DNA of 21,621 nucleotides from Ruminococcaceae bacterium UBA1734 (GTDB lineage: Bacteria > Bacillota > Clostridia > Oscillospirales > Acutalibacteraceae): contig DCIE01000045.1 in the NCBI GenBank assembly GCA_002315765.1, positions 1 to 21,621 of the forward strand, given 5' to 3'. The notes under the pieces are model-generated. The model had not been told where the DNA came from and did not search any database. It saw nothing but the letters and a program-made list of their open reading frames with translations. This document shows, one piece after another, positions 1 to 7,336 of the stretch (position 1 is the stretch's first letter; each line of letters opens with the position of its first letter). The position numbers and the translations under genes are program-made.

Positions 1-32
1 TAAATATAAATGATTTATAAGGGGTGATTTTT

Positions 33-302
33 TTGGGCGATGAGATAGTAAAGGGGCATACCGTAATTTTGGACAGTCGCAAAGCAATTGAAATGTCAGG
101 TGTAAAAGAGGTCCTTAGTTTCGATGATGAAACGATTTTAGTCGATACGGTAATGGGAAAAATCACCGTAAAGGGTGAAGAACTGCATATAAAAAATTTC
201 AGCAATGAAATCGGAGATTTAGGGGCAGTAGGGAAAATACACGGTGTAATCTATCATAATTCCGGTGAAAACAGGGGATTTATTTCCCGATTATTAAAAT
301 AG
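33..302 (+). CDS. yabP: Sporulation protein YabP
   Basis: Small protein of the YabP/YqfC family, made during sporulation and linked to spore coat/cortex assembly in Bacillus. The protein (about 89 residues) shows the family pattern: an N-terminal HTVILDSRK stretch, a central SFDDETILVDT strand pair, then GELHIKNF and a basic C-terminus. I chose TTG at 33 because an AAGGGGTG ribosome site ends 6 bases before it; the in-frame GTG at 24 lies inside that site. The gene heads the conserved order yabP-yabQ-divIC-yabR known from Bacillus, which supports the call strongly. The yabQ start follows the stop by one base, so the two are probably translationally coupled. Confidence 0.88.
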   Translation: MGDEIVKGHTVILDSRKAIEMSGVKEVLSFDDETILVDTVMGKITVKGEELHIKNFSNEIGDLGAVGKIHGVIYHNSGENRGFISRLLK

Positions 303-303
303 T

Positions 304-765
304 ATGTGGGAAATAAGTAATATTAATCAATTGAAGGCATTTGTCTATTCGGTAATATTAGGCGGAATATTGAATGTTGTTTACATACTGTTTTTTTCGG
401 TAGCGAAATTGACAACCAAAAAGATAAAGAAAGATGTAATAGATATTCTGTTTTGGATATTGGTTACTTTGCCGGATTTTTGCTTTTTACTTGCCGTAAC
501 AAACGGAGAGATAAGAGGATACATTTTAATAGGCGAATTTTTCGGTTTTTTCATAGGGTATTTGGTTTGGTGGAAAAAATTTAATAGGTTCTTTTTGGTG
601 ATTTTCAGGGGATATTATAATATTTCAAGAAAGGTTTTAAGCAAAAGTAAGAATTTTTTGGTAAAAAATATAGAGTTTTTAAAAAAATATGCAAAAAAAT
701 TCTTGAAAAATTTATATAACTTGTTGTATAATATTAAAGATAAATTGCATGATGAAAAGAAGTGA
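304..765 (+). CDS. yabQ: Spore cortex protein YabQ
   Basis: Integral membrane protein needed for spore cortex formation in Bacillus. The 153-residue product has an N-terminal hydrophobic segment around residues 10-35, two further hydrophobic stretches at about 45-67 and 72-98 (the last contains FFIGYLVWW), and a lysine-rich tail from about residue 105 to the end, probably cytoplasmic. It begins one base after the yabP stop with no clear ribosome site of its own, so translation is probably coupled. Sequence identity in this family is low, so the assignment rests on membrane layout plus position between yabP and the DivIC-like gene. Confidence 0.83.
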   Translation: MWEISNINQLKAFVYSVILGGILNVVYILFFSVAKLTTKKIKKDVIDILFWILVTLPDFCFLLAVTNGEIRGYILIGEFFGFFIGYLVWWKKFNRFFLVIFRGYYNISRKVLSKSKNFLVKNIEFLKKYAKKFLKNLYNLLYNIKDKLHDEKK

Positions 766-771
766 TTTTTC

Positions 772-1059
772 GTGTCAAAACCTAAGCGTAAACGCAGTAT
801 TTTTGTAAGACTTTTGGTTATTTGTGTTTCTGCTTATATGATTGCAACACTTGTTTCTTTATGGAAAAATTTGGATGACAAGCAAAAAGAACTCAATGCT
901 TTGAATGAGGAATTATCCACAAGAGCCAATGAAGTAAGCGAACTTAAAGATTTGCTTGAAAACGGCTCAAAGGAACAAATAGTAGAAAAGGCCGCAAGAC
1001 AGCGATTGGGTTTTGTGTATTCAAACGAAGAAGTTTACATTGATATTTCCGGCAATTAA
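772..1059 (+). CDS. divIC: Septum formation initiator, DivIC/FtsL family
   Basis: Bitopic division protein that in Bacillus forms a complex with FtsL and DivIB at the septum. The 95-residue protein has a basic N-terminus (KPKRKR), one membrane span at about residues 11-28, and then a heptad-rich coiled coil at about 33-65. The C-terminus has the family ending EKAARQRLGFV followed by a short extracytoplasmic tail. The start is GTG at 772, preceded by an AAGAAGTG-like site that overlaps the yabQ stop. Position between yabQ and an S1-domain gene matches Bacillus divIC rather than ftsL, which sits in the mraW/pbp cluster. Confidence 0.85.
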   Translation: MSKPKRKRSIFVRLLVICVSAYMIATLVSLWKNLDDKQKELNALNEELSTRANEVSELKDLLENGSKEQIVEKAARQRLGFVYSNEEVYIDISGN

Positions 1060-1091
1060 TAAACAATTATTTGAAAGGTATTAACTTATTT

Positions 1092-1541
1092 ATGCAGTTA
1101 AAAGTAGGGGACATTGTTGAGGGAAAGGTTGTATCCGTAAAGGATTACGGAGCTTTTGTGGCGGTTGATAACGAAACTTCGGGTATGGTGCATATTTCCG
1201 AGGTTGCCAATGATTTCGTCAATAATATTAACGAGTTTTTAAAGGTTGGGGATTCTGTAAAGGTTAAGGTTCTCACAATTAATGATGACGGTAAAATTTC
1301 GTTTAGTATTAAGAAAGCTTTACCTCCTCAGGAAAAGAAAAGAGAGAACTTTAAAAAGAAAGAAAAAGAGGCTTTTCTTCCGAAGTCGGACAATTCTTTT
1401 ACTTGGGCACCTAAAAAATCCGAACCTGCTTCTTTTGAGGAAATGATGAATAAGTTTAAAGCATCATCAGATGAAAAGTTTTCGGATTTGAAACGCAAGA
1501 ACAGCGAATCAAGAAGACCGAGAAGAGGCGCCAATCATTGA
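1092..1541 (+). CDS. yabR: S1 domain RNA-binding protein, YabR type
   Basis: General RNA-binding protein of the YabR/CvfD type; relatives in Firmicutes associate with ribosomes and post-transcriptional control. Residues 1-70 form one S1 domain: GDIVEGKVVSVKDYGAFV, then GMVHISEVA, then GDSVKVKVL and a final GKISFSIKK strand. The rest (about 80 residues) is charged and low in complexity, with a short conserved-looking SFEEMMNKFK and an arginine-rich end. ATG at 1092 is chosen over the upstream TTG at 1071, because the GAAAGG ribosome site (1073-1078) lies between the two. It closes the yabP-yabQ-divIC run and is followed by a terminator. Confidence 0.88.
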   Translation: MQLKVGDIVEGKVVSVKDYGAFVAVDNETSGMVHISEVANDFVNNINEFLKVGDSVKVKVLTINDDGKISFSIKKALPPQEKKRENFKKKEKEAFLPKSDNSFTWAPKKSEPASFEEMMNKFKASSDEKFSDLKRKNSESRRPRRGANH

Positions 1542-1549
1542 TAATATTA

Positions 1550-1589
1550 GGGCGGGTTTCACACTTCGTTGTGAAAATCGCCCCTTTTT
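1550..1589 (+). terminator. Intrinsic terminator after yabR
   Basis: GGGCG..TTTCACA (1550-1563) pairs with TGTGAAA..CGCCC (1570-1583) around a 6-base loop, with a two-base internal mismatch. It is followed by a short T run at 1585-1589. It ends the yab operon and separates it from the fumarase gene. Confidence 0.85.
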
Positions 1590-1612
1590 AATACTAAGCG
1601 AAAGGATATGTT

Positions 1613-2458
1613 ATTATCAGAACTTTAGATGTTTCTTTAATAAGGGATAAAATTGCCGAACTATGCATTATTTCAAACAAAGAATTGCCAGAGGATATTA
1701 AAAACAGTATCAATTTGCATTTTGAAACCGAAACAAACTGCCTTGCCAAGGATATTTTGGGAGAACTTAAGAGAAATCTTGTTTCCGCAAATAAACTTGA
1801 TATTCCCATTTGTCAGGATACGGGTATGGCTGTTGTTTTTCTTGAAATAGGACAGGATGTTCATCTTGTAGGCGGAGGGCTTGAGGAGGCCGTAAATCAG
1901 GGTGTACGAATAGGCTATGAAAAGGGACTGCTTAGAAAATCTGTAGTCGGCGACCCCCTTAACAGAGTTAATACAACCGATAATACTCCGGCTGTAATAC
2001 ATACGAGAATAGTTGACGGTGAAGGTGTTTCCATAACCGTAGCACCAAAGGGATTTGGTAGCGAAAATATGAGTGGTATTAAAATGCTTAAGCCTTCTGA
2101 CGGGGTTGAAGGGGTAAAAAAAGCAGTGCTTGATATTGTAAAGACTGCTTCAAATAATCCCTGCCCACCTATGGTTATCGGTGTGGGAATAGGCGGAGAC
2201 TTTGAACAATGTGCCTACCTTTCTAAAAAAGCTCTAATAAGAAGCGTGGAGGAGCCTAACGAAAATCCCTATTATAAAAACCTTGAGGACGAGTTGTTAA
2301 GGGAGATTAATAGGCTTGGAATCGGTCCTCAGGGTTTTGGCGGGGATACTACGGCTTTAAGCGTAAATATAGAAACAGCACCTACACATATTGCAGGTTT
2401 ACCGGTTGCGGTAAATATCGGATGTCATGTAACAAGGCATATTAAGGCGGTTATTTAA
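1613..2458 (+). CDS. fumA: Class I fumarate hydratase, alpha (N-terminal) subunit
   Basis: 4Fe-4S hydro-lyase subunit interconverting fumarate and malate (or acting on tartrate). The family motifs are present: CQDTG at about residues 67-71, SVTVAPKG-like ITVAPKGFGSENMS, GIGGDFE followed by C, a GIGPQGFGGDTTAL block, and a final NIGCHVTRH. The three iron-sulphur cysteines therefore appear intact. The start is uncertain. Conserved coding (RTLDVSLIRDKIAELC) begins at 1619, but the open frame from 1598 has no ATG, GTG or TTG before 1685. An AAAGGA site at 1601-1606 points to ATT 1613 or ATC 1616. The ATG at 1608 is out of frame. No beta subunit gene is adjacent; the next gene overlaps by one base. 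Confidence 0.86.
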   Translation: MIRTLDVSLIRDKIAELCIISNKELPEDIKNSINLHFETETNCLAKDILGELKRNLVSANKLDIPICQDTGMAVVFLEIGQDVHLVGGGLEEAVNQGVRIGYEKGLLRKSVVGDPLNRVNTTDNTPAVIHTRIVDGEGVSITVAPKGFGSENMSGIKMLKPSDGVEGVKKAVLDIVKTASNNPCPPMVIGVGIGGDFEQCAYLSKKALIRSVEEPNENPYYKNLEDELLREINRLGIGPQGFGGDTTALSVNIETAPTHIAGLPVAVNIGCHVTRHIKAVI

Positions 2459-3582
2459 TGGATAATATAAAAATGATAGCGCCCTGTATTTTCGGCATTG
2501 AAAGTATAGCGGCAGACGAATTTAAAAGAATGGGATTTACCGATGTTCAGGCTGAAAACGGTAGAGTCTTGCTTTCCGGAGATTATAATATGTTGGCAAG
2601 AGCAAATATTTGCTCAAGATTTGCCGAGAGAATACTCATAAATATGGGACAGTTTAAAGCACAAACATTTACCGAGCTTTTCGATAATATAAAGTCTTTA
2701 CCTTTTGAAAGATTTATAGGAAAGGACGATGCTTTTCCGGTAACCGGTTCAACGATTGATTCGGATTTACATAGTTTGCCCGATTGTCAAAAGATAATAA
2801 AAAAAGCAATAGTAACAAGACTTTCGGAAAAATACGGAATTTCCTGGTTTAGCGAAACCGGTCCCGAGTATAAAATTAAATTTACGATTATTAAGAATAA
2901 TGTAACCGTAATGATTGATACTTCGGGTGAGGGACTGCATAAAAGGGGATATAGAAGAAAATCCAACGAAGCACCTCTTAAGGAAACACTTGCAGCCGCT
3001 ATGTGCGATTTGGCGAGGATTTATCCCGATACAAAGCTTTATGACCCGTTTTGCGGAAGCGGAACAATACTCATAGAGTCGGCAATGATGGCAATGAAAA
3101 TGGCACCGGGTTTGCGCCGTTTTTTTGCCGCCGAAAGATTTTCCTGCATACCTGAAAATGTATGGCGAGAGGAAAGAATGAGAGCACAGGATTTAATTAT
3201 TCATAATATTGATTTTTGTGCCAACGGATTTGATATTGACCAAAACTGCATAGATTTAACCCTTGAAAATGCTAAAAAAGCCGGAGTTGAAAAATATGTA
3301 AAGGCAAGTATCGGAGATGTAAAGGATTTTGCGGTACAGGACGATAGATGTCTTATCATCACCAATCCACCCTACGGCGAAAGGCTGTTAGATATAAGAG
3401 CCGCCGAAAAGTTATACAAAACCATGGGCGAAAGATTTGTATTGGAGCAGGGCAAGAAGTATTTTGTTATAAGCCCTCACGATGAATTTGAAAATATATT
3501 CGGCAGCCCGGCGGATAAGCGAAGAAAACTTTATAACGGAATGATAAAATGTCAGTTGTTTATGTATTTCAAGCATAAATAA
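2458..3582 (+). CDS. THUMP-domain class I RNA guanine-N2 methyltransferase (RlmL/YpsC type)
   Basis: S-adenosylmethionine-dependent methyltransferase acting on the base of guanine in RNA, probably 23S rRNA. The N-terminal 160 residues look like the ferredoxin-like plus THUMP region (FERFIGKDDAFPV, then GEGLHKRGYR). The C-terminal half is the Rossmann domain, with DPFCGSGT at residues 196-203 for cofactor binding and NPPYGERL at 303-310 as the catalytic NPPY motif. The 374-residue length matches the stand-alone Firmicutes form, shorter than the fused E. coli RlmKL. ATG at 2458 shares its A with the fumarase stop. The exact target base cannot be read from sequence. Confidence 0.9.
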   Translation: MDNIKMIAPCIFGIESIAADEFKRMGFTDVQAENGRVLLSGDYNMLARANICSRFAERILINMGQFKAQTFTELFDNIKSLPFERFIGKDDAFPVTGSTIDSDLHSLPDCQKIIKKAIVTRLSEKYGISWFSETGPEYKIKFTIIKNNVTVMIDTSGEGLHKRGYRRKSNEAPLKETLAAAMCDLARIYPDTKLYDPFCGSGTILIESAMMAMKMAPGLRRFFAAERFSCIPENVWREERMRAQDLIIHNIDFCANGFDIDQNCIDLTLENAKKAGVEKYVKASIGDVKDFAVQDDRCLIITNPPYGERLLDIRAAEKLYKTMGERFVLEQGKKYFVISPHDEFENIFGSPADKRRKLYNGMIKCQLFMYFKHK

Positions 3583-3599
3583 AAATAACGGGGACAGTT

Positions 3600-4520
3600 A
3601 TGAAACATATATTTTTTATTAACCCCACTGCGGGGAAAAGAACACTGCAAAACGGAATAATAAATGGGATTAAAGAATATTTTAAGGATAAAAAGAACGA
3701 ATTTGAAATATATATTACTAAGCACGAGGGCGATGCCGAAAAGAAGGCAAAGCATTATGCCAAAACCGGAGATGATATTTGCATATATGCCTGTGGCGGT
3801 GAGGGTACTGTATATGAGGTGCTTAACGGCATTGTAGGTTTTGAAAATGTAACTTTAGGTGTAATTCCCTGTGGTTCGGCAAATGATTTCCTGAAATTCT
3901 TTAATTCTAAAGAGTCTTTTTTCGACATTTCTTCACAAATAGACGGTGAAGCGTTATATATGGACATTATTAAGGCAGGGGACAGATATTGCCTTAACGG
4001 TTGTTCGGTGGGTATGGACGCTATGGTAGCAAGGGATATGACTTTATTTAAAAATATACCTTTTGTCAGCGGTCCAATGGCGTATAAACTTGCTATCATT
4101 AAGAATTTTGTTTCAAAGGTAGGAGTAAAAGTTAAACTCAGTGTTGACGGAAAACTGCCTCAGATAAAAAATTGCCTTTTTGCCGTAATCGCAAATGCAC
4201 CCTTTTACGGCGGCGGATTTATGGCGGCACCAAAGGCAGTACCAAATGACGGAAAACTTGACTTTACCCTTGTGGATATAATATCAAGATTTAAAGTTCC
4301 TGCGTTTCTTAAAAAATATGAAAAAGGCGATATATACGACCTTTCGTATTGTACAACAAACAGTTGCTCAAAAATGAGTTTTACAAGCGATACTCCTATT
4401 CCCGTAAATCTTGACGGAGAAATAGTAATGAGCAGAGAAATGAGTTTTGAAATAATAAAAAATGCCGTAAAATTTGTCATTCCAAAGGGAGTAAAGCCGA
4501 AAATATTAACAAATGTTTAA
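3600..4520 (+). CDS. Diacylglycerol kinase family lipid kinase
   Basis: ATP-dependent kinase of the DAGK_cat/YegS/DgkB superfamily, which phosphorylates diacylglycerol or a related lipid at the membrane face. Visible motifs are FINPTAGKR (residues 7-14), the nucleotide-binding CGGEGTVYEVLNG (65-77), PCGSANDFLK (90-99), and a late GKLDFTLVD in the beta-sandwich domain. The usual GGDGT motif is GGEGT here, a conservative change. Length of 306 residues is normal. It starts 17 bases after the methyltransferase gene, probably in the same transcript. The lipid substrate cannot be decided from sequence. Confidence 0.86.
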   Translation: MKHIFFINPTAGKRTLQNGIINGIKEYFKDKKNEFEIYITKHEGDAEKKAKHYAKTGDDICIYACGGEGTVYEVLNGIVGFENVTLGVIPCGSANDFLKFFNSKESFFDISSQIDGEALYMDIIKAGDRYCLNGCSVGMDAMVARDMTLFKNIPFVSGPMAYKLAIIKNFVSKVGVKVKLSVDGKLPQIKNCLFAVIANAPFYGGGFMAAPKAVPNDGKLDFTLVDIISRFKVPAFLKKYEKGDIYDLSYCTTNSCSKMSFTSDTPIPVNLDGEIVMSREMSFEIIKNAVKFVIPKGVKPKILTNV

Positions 4521-4536
4521 AATTTTTTGACTTTAC

Positions 4537-4564
4537 TTGACTTTTAAAAAATAAGGGCTATAAT
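4537..4564 (+). promoter_or_regulatory. Promoter of groESL
   Basis: TTGACT (4537-4542), 16-base spacer and TATAAT (4559-4564) match a housekeeping promoter closely. Transcription would start near 4571, about 50 bases before groES. No CIRCE element (TTAGCACTC with its inverse) is present, so the usual HrcA control site of Firmicutes groESL is absent. Confidence 0.8.
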
Positions 4565-4580
4565 ATAGATATAAAATTTA

Positions 4581-4607
4581 ACCGATATTTTCCTATATCG
4601 GTTTTTT
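4581..4607 (+). promoter_or_regulatory. Terminator-like hairpin in the groES leader
   Basis: ACCGATAT (4581-4588) pairs perfectly with ATATCGGT (4595-4602) around a 6-base loop, and the stem runs straight into a T run. It sits between the groESL promoter and the groES ribosome site GGAGGT (4608-4613). It may be the terminator of the upstream lipid kinase gene, a leader attenuator, or both. The T run abuts the ribosome site, so folding could also affect translation. Confidence 0.7.
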
Positions 4608-4619
4608 GGAGGTAATTTT

Positions 4620-4904
4620 ATGATTATTAAACCACTTGCCGATAATGTGGTAATTAAGTCTTGTAAGGCTGAAGAAACAACAAAAAGCGGAATTGTTTTA
4701 ACAAGTGCATCTAAAGAAAAGCCTCAAATTGCCGAGGTTGTGGCAGTAGGTCCGGGAGGACTTGTTGACGGAAAAGAAGTAAAGATGACCGTTAAGGTTG
4801 GCGACAGGGTAATTGCCGCAAAGTATTCCGGCACCGATATAAAAATAGATGACCAAGAATACACCGTTCTTCATATTGCGGATATTCTTGCAATAGTAGA
4901 ATAA
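4620..4904 (+). CDS. groES: Co-chaperonin GroES
   Basis: 10-kDa co-chaperonin, forming the heptameric lid over GroEL. The 94-residue protein has the family start (IKPLADNVVIK), the mobile-loop region ETTKSGIVLTSASKEKPQ at about residues 19-36, a GPGGLVDGK turn, and the final DILAIVE strand. Start ATG at 4620 has GGAGGT 6-7 bases upstream. groEL follows after 21 bases, and both share the promoter at 4537. Confidence 0.97.
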   Translation: MIIKPLADNVVIKSCKAEETTKSGIVLTSASKEKPQIAEVVAVGPGGLVDGKEVKMTVKVGDRVIAAKYSGTDIKIDDQEYTVLHIADILAIVE

Positions 4905-4925
4905 TTTTTGAAAGGGTAGATAGTA

Positions 4926-6563
4926 ATGGCTAAAAATATAATTTTCGGCGAAGAAGCAAGAAAAGCTTTGCAATCGGGTGTTGATAAACTTGCCGATGCA
5001 GTTAAGGTTACATTAGGACCAAAGGGAAGAAATGTAGTTCTTGATAAGAAATACGGTTCTCCGCTTATCACAAATGACGGTGTTACAATTGCTAAAGAAA
5101 TAGAACTTGATGACCCGTTTGAAAATATGGGTGCACAGCTTGTAAAGGAAGTATCGGTAAAGACTAACGATGCTGCCGGAGACGGAACAACTACCGCAAC
5201 GGTTTTGGCACAGGCACTTATTCGTGAGGGTATGAAAAATGTTGCTGCCGGTGCTAATCCGATGGTGGTTAAGAAAGGCATTAAAAATGCCGTTGATACA
5301 GCAGTTGAAACAATTATTGCCAATTCAAAAAAGGTTAGCGGTTCGGATGATATTGCAAGGGTTGCAACCGTTTCTTCCGGCGATGAGGTTATCGGTAAGT
5401 TGATTGCCGAGGCTATGGAAAAGGTTTCTGCTGACGGTGTTATTACCGTTGAGGAATCAAAGACCGCTGAAACATATTCCGAGGTTGTTGAGGGTATGCA
5501 GTTTGATAGGGGATACATTACTCCCTATATGGTAACCGATTCCGATAAGATGGAAGCCGTTATTGACGATGCATATATTCTTATAACAGATAAGAAGATT
5601 TCAAACATTCAAGAAATATTACCCCTTCTTGAACAAATTGTTCAGTCGGGTAAAAAACTTGTTATTGTTGCCGAGGACATTGAGGGAGAGGCTCTTTCAA
5701 CCCTTATTGTTAATAAACTCCGTGGCACATTTACCTGCGTTGCCGTTAAGGCTCCGGGATTTGGCGATAGAAGAAAAGAAATGCTTCAAGATATTGCCAC
5801 TTTAACCGGCGGTCAGGTTATTTCCGAGGAATTGGGACTTGACCTTAAGGAAACTCAGGTTGAGCAATTAGGCCGTGCCCGTCAGGTTAAGGTTACAAAA
5901 GAAAATACAATTATTGTTGACGGTGCCGGTGATAAAACGGCAATCAAAGACCGTGTTGCACAAATCCGTAACCAAATTTCCACAACAACATCTGATTTTG
6001 ACCGTGAAAAGTTGCAGGAAAGACTTGCAAAACTTGCAGGTGGAGTTGCTGTTATTAAGGTTGGCGCCGCTACCGAAATAGAAATGAAGGATAAAAAACT
6101 TCGCATAGAAGATGCTTTGTCAGCAACAAAAGCAGCAGTTGAGGAAGGAATAGTTGCCGGAGGCGGTGTTGCACTTATTAATGCAATCCCTGCCGTAACC
6201 AAGGCTTCGGCTAACCTGACAGGCGACGAAAAGACCGGTGCTAATATAGTATTGAAGGCACTTGAGGCACCGCTTCGCCAAATTGCTCTTAATGCAGGAA
6301 TTGAAGGGTCGGTTATTATTAACGAAATAATTTCAAGTCAAAAGGTTAATTACGGTTTTGATGCTTATAATGAAGAATATACAGATATGATTAAGGCAGG
6401 AATCGTAGACCCGACAAAGGTTACCCGTTCGGCATTGCTTAATGCTTCAAGCGTGGCATCGATGGTGCTTACAACCGAAAGCTTGGTTGCCGATTCAAAG
6501 GAAGATAAAGCCGCTGCAAATGCCGCCGCAATGGCAGCAGCATCGCAAGGCGGAATGTATTAA
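4926..6563 (+). CDS. groEL: Chaperonin GroEL
   Basis: 60-kDa chaperonin that folds cytoplasmic proteins inside a double heptameric ring using ATP. The 545-residue product has the canonical KVTLGPKGRNVVLDK (about 28-42), the ATP-site NDAAGDGTTTATVLAQ (about 82-97), the KAPGFGDRRKEML loop and GGGVALI near residue 415. The C-terminus ends in QGGMY rather than a long GGM repeat. Start ATG at 4926 is preceded by GAAAGGG. It is the second gene of the groES-groEL operon and is followed by a hairpin terminator. Confidence 0.98.
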   Translation: MAKNIIFGEEARKALQSGVDKLADAVKVTLGPKGRNVVLDKKYGSPLITNDGVTIAKEIELDDPFENMGAQLVKEVSVKTNDAAGDGTTTATVLAQALIREGMKNVAAGANPMVVKKGIKNAVDTAVETIIANSKKVSGSDDIARVATVSSGDEVIGKLIAEAMEKVSADGVITVEESKTAETYSEVVEGMQFDRGYITPYMVTDSDKMEAVIDDAYILITDKKISNIQEILPLLEQIVQSGKKLVIVAEDIEGEALSTLIVNKLRGTFTCVAVKAPGFGDRRKEMLQDIATLTGGQVISEELGLDLKETQVEQLGRARQVKVTKENTIIVDGAGDKTAIKDRVAQIRNQISTTTSDFDREKLQERLAKLAGGVAVIKVGAATEIEMKDKKLRIEDALSATKAAVEEGIVAGGGVALINAIPAVTKASANLTGDEKTGANIVLKALEAPLRQIALNAGIEGSVIINEIISSQKVNYGFDAYNEEYTDMIKAGIVDPTKVTRSALLNASSVASMVLTTESLVADSKEDKAAANAAAMAAASQGGMY

Positions 6564-6579
6564 AAATAAATAAACTTTG

Positions 6580-6620
6580 ATAACAGTCGAAATTGTTTTG
6601 ATTTCGGCTGTTATCTTTGT
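6580..6620 (+). terminator. Terminator after groEL
   Basis: A 14-base stem (6580-6593 with 6601-6614), with one T-G wobble and a 7-base loop, starts 17 bases after the groEL stop. The trailing tract CTTTGTCTT is only moderately T-rich. Confidence 0.65.
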
Positions 6621-6693
6621 CTTAGAGATAAAACGGTTTAAAAATTTATATTTATAGGACAAATTTAGGGTAAAAAATATAAAAATATAATTC

Positions 6694-6722
6694 TTGAAAT
6701 TGTAAGAACCGTTTGTTATAAT
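6694..6722 (+). promoter_or_regulatory. Promoter of the KDG operon with a possible operator
   Basis: TTGAAA (6694-6699), 17-base spacer and TATAAT (6717-6722) precede the aldolase gene by 59 bases. AACCGTTT (6707-6714) lies inside the spacer. Its exact reverse complement AAACGGTT occurs at 6631-6638. This is a layout expected of a repressor that binds two sites, but the regulator is unknown. Confidence 0.72.
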
Positions 6723-6781
6723 ATTATATGTAGAATTTTGTCTTAATTATATATTAAGAACGAAAATGAGAGGTAGTATAT

Positions 6782-7333
6782 ATGGAAAAATTCATCCCGG
6801 TAGTGGTTATAAAAGAATTATCGGAAACCGATAAGATTTTAACTGCTCTTAAGAACAACGGTATTAACTGTGCCGAAATCACTTTCAGAACAGCTTGTGC
6901 CAAGGAAGCAATCGAATATGCGATAAAAAATTATCCCGAAATGTCAATCGGTGCCGGAACGGTAATTAACGGTGAACAGTGTAAACAAGCACTTGACCTT
7001 GGCTGTGAATTTATTGTTTCCCCGGGACTTTCGGTTGAGGTTGCGAATATTTGTAAGGAAAGAAATATACCGTATTATCCCGGTTGTGTTACCCCTACCG
7101 AGATTATGCAGGCACTTGACCTTGGGATTACCACGGTTAAGTTTTTCCCGGCTAATGTTTACGGCGGTTTAAAGGCTCTTAAGGCTTTATCGGCACCATT
7201 CCCGCAGGTTAAGTTTATTCCTACCGGCGGTGTTGACCGTTCTAACATTGATGAGTTTTTGGAATTTGATAAGATTGCCGCAATCGGCGGTAGCTTCTTT
7301 GTAAAAGAAGCTCTTGAAAAGATGGAGGGTTAA
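6782..7333 (+). CDS. eda: KDPG/KHG aldolase
   Basis: Class I aldolase splitting 2-keto-3-deoxy-6-phosphogluconate into pyruvate and glyceraldehyde 3-phosphate. The 183-residue TIM-barrel protein shows catalytic Glu32 in CAEITFRT, the GAGTV block at 57-61, and the Schiff-base Lys120 in TTVKFFPAN. The phosphate-binding FIPTGGV is also present. It is somewhat shorter than the roughly 205-210 residues of E. coli Eda, mainly at the C-terminus. The ribosome site GAGAGGT lies 7 bases before ATG. The KDG kinase starts 3 bases after the stop, so the pair makes a complete KDG to pyruvate route. Confidence 0.93.
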   Translation: MEKFIPVVVIKELSETDKILTALKNNGINCAEITFRTACAKEAIEYAIKNYPEMSIGAGTVINGEQCKQALDLGCEFIVSPGLSVEVANICKERNIPYYPGCVTPTEIMQALDLGITTVKFFPANVYGGLKALKALSAPFPQVKFIPTGGVDRSNIDEFLEFDKIAAIGGSFFVKEALEKMEG

Positions 7334-7336
7334 AAA

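Noticed and set aside
24..32. GTG at 24 as the yabP start
   Set aside because: It overlaps the ribosome site AAGGGGTG, which is spaced correctly for TTG at 33.
1328..1534. Minus-strand open frame within the S1-protein gene
   Set aside because: It is a shadow of the charged, low-complexity tail of the S1 protein and has no signals of its own.
4537..4619. CIRCE operator for HrcA before groES
   Set aside because: The inverted repeat here is ACCGATAT/ATATCGGT, with neither the TTAGCACTC half nor the 9-base spacing.
4871..5518. A 215-residue open frame antisense to groEL
   Set aside because: It has no ribosome site and mirrors the codon pattern of groEL; its serine/threonine-rich content is typical of a shadow frame.
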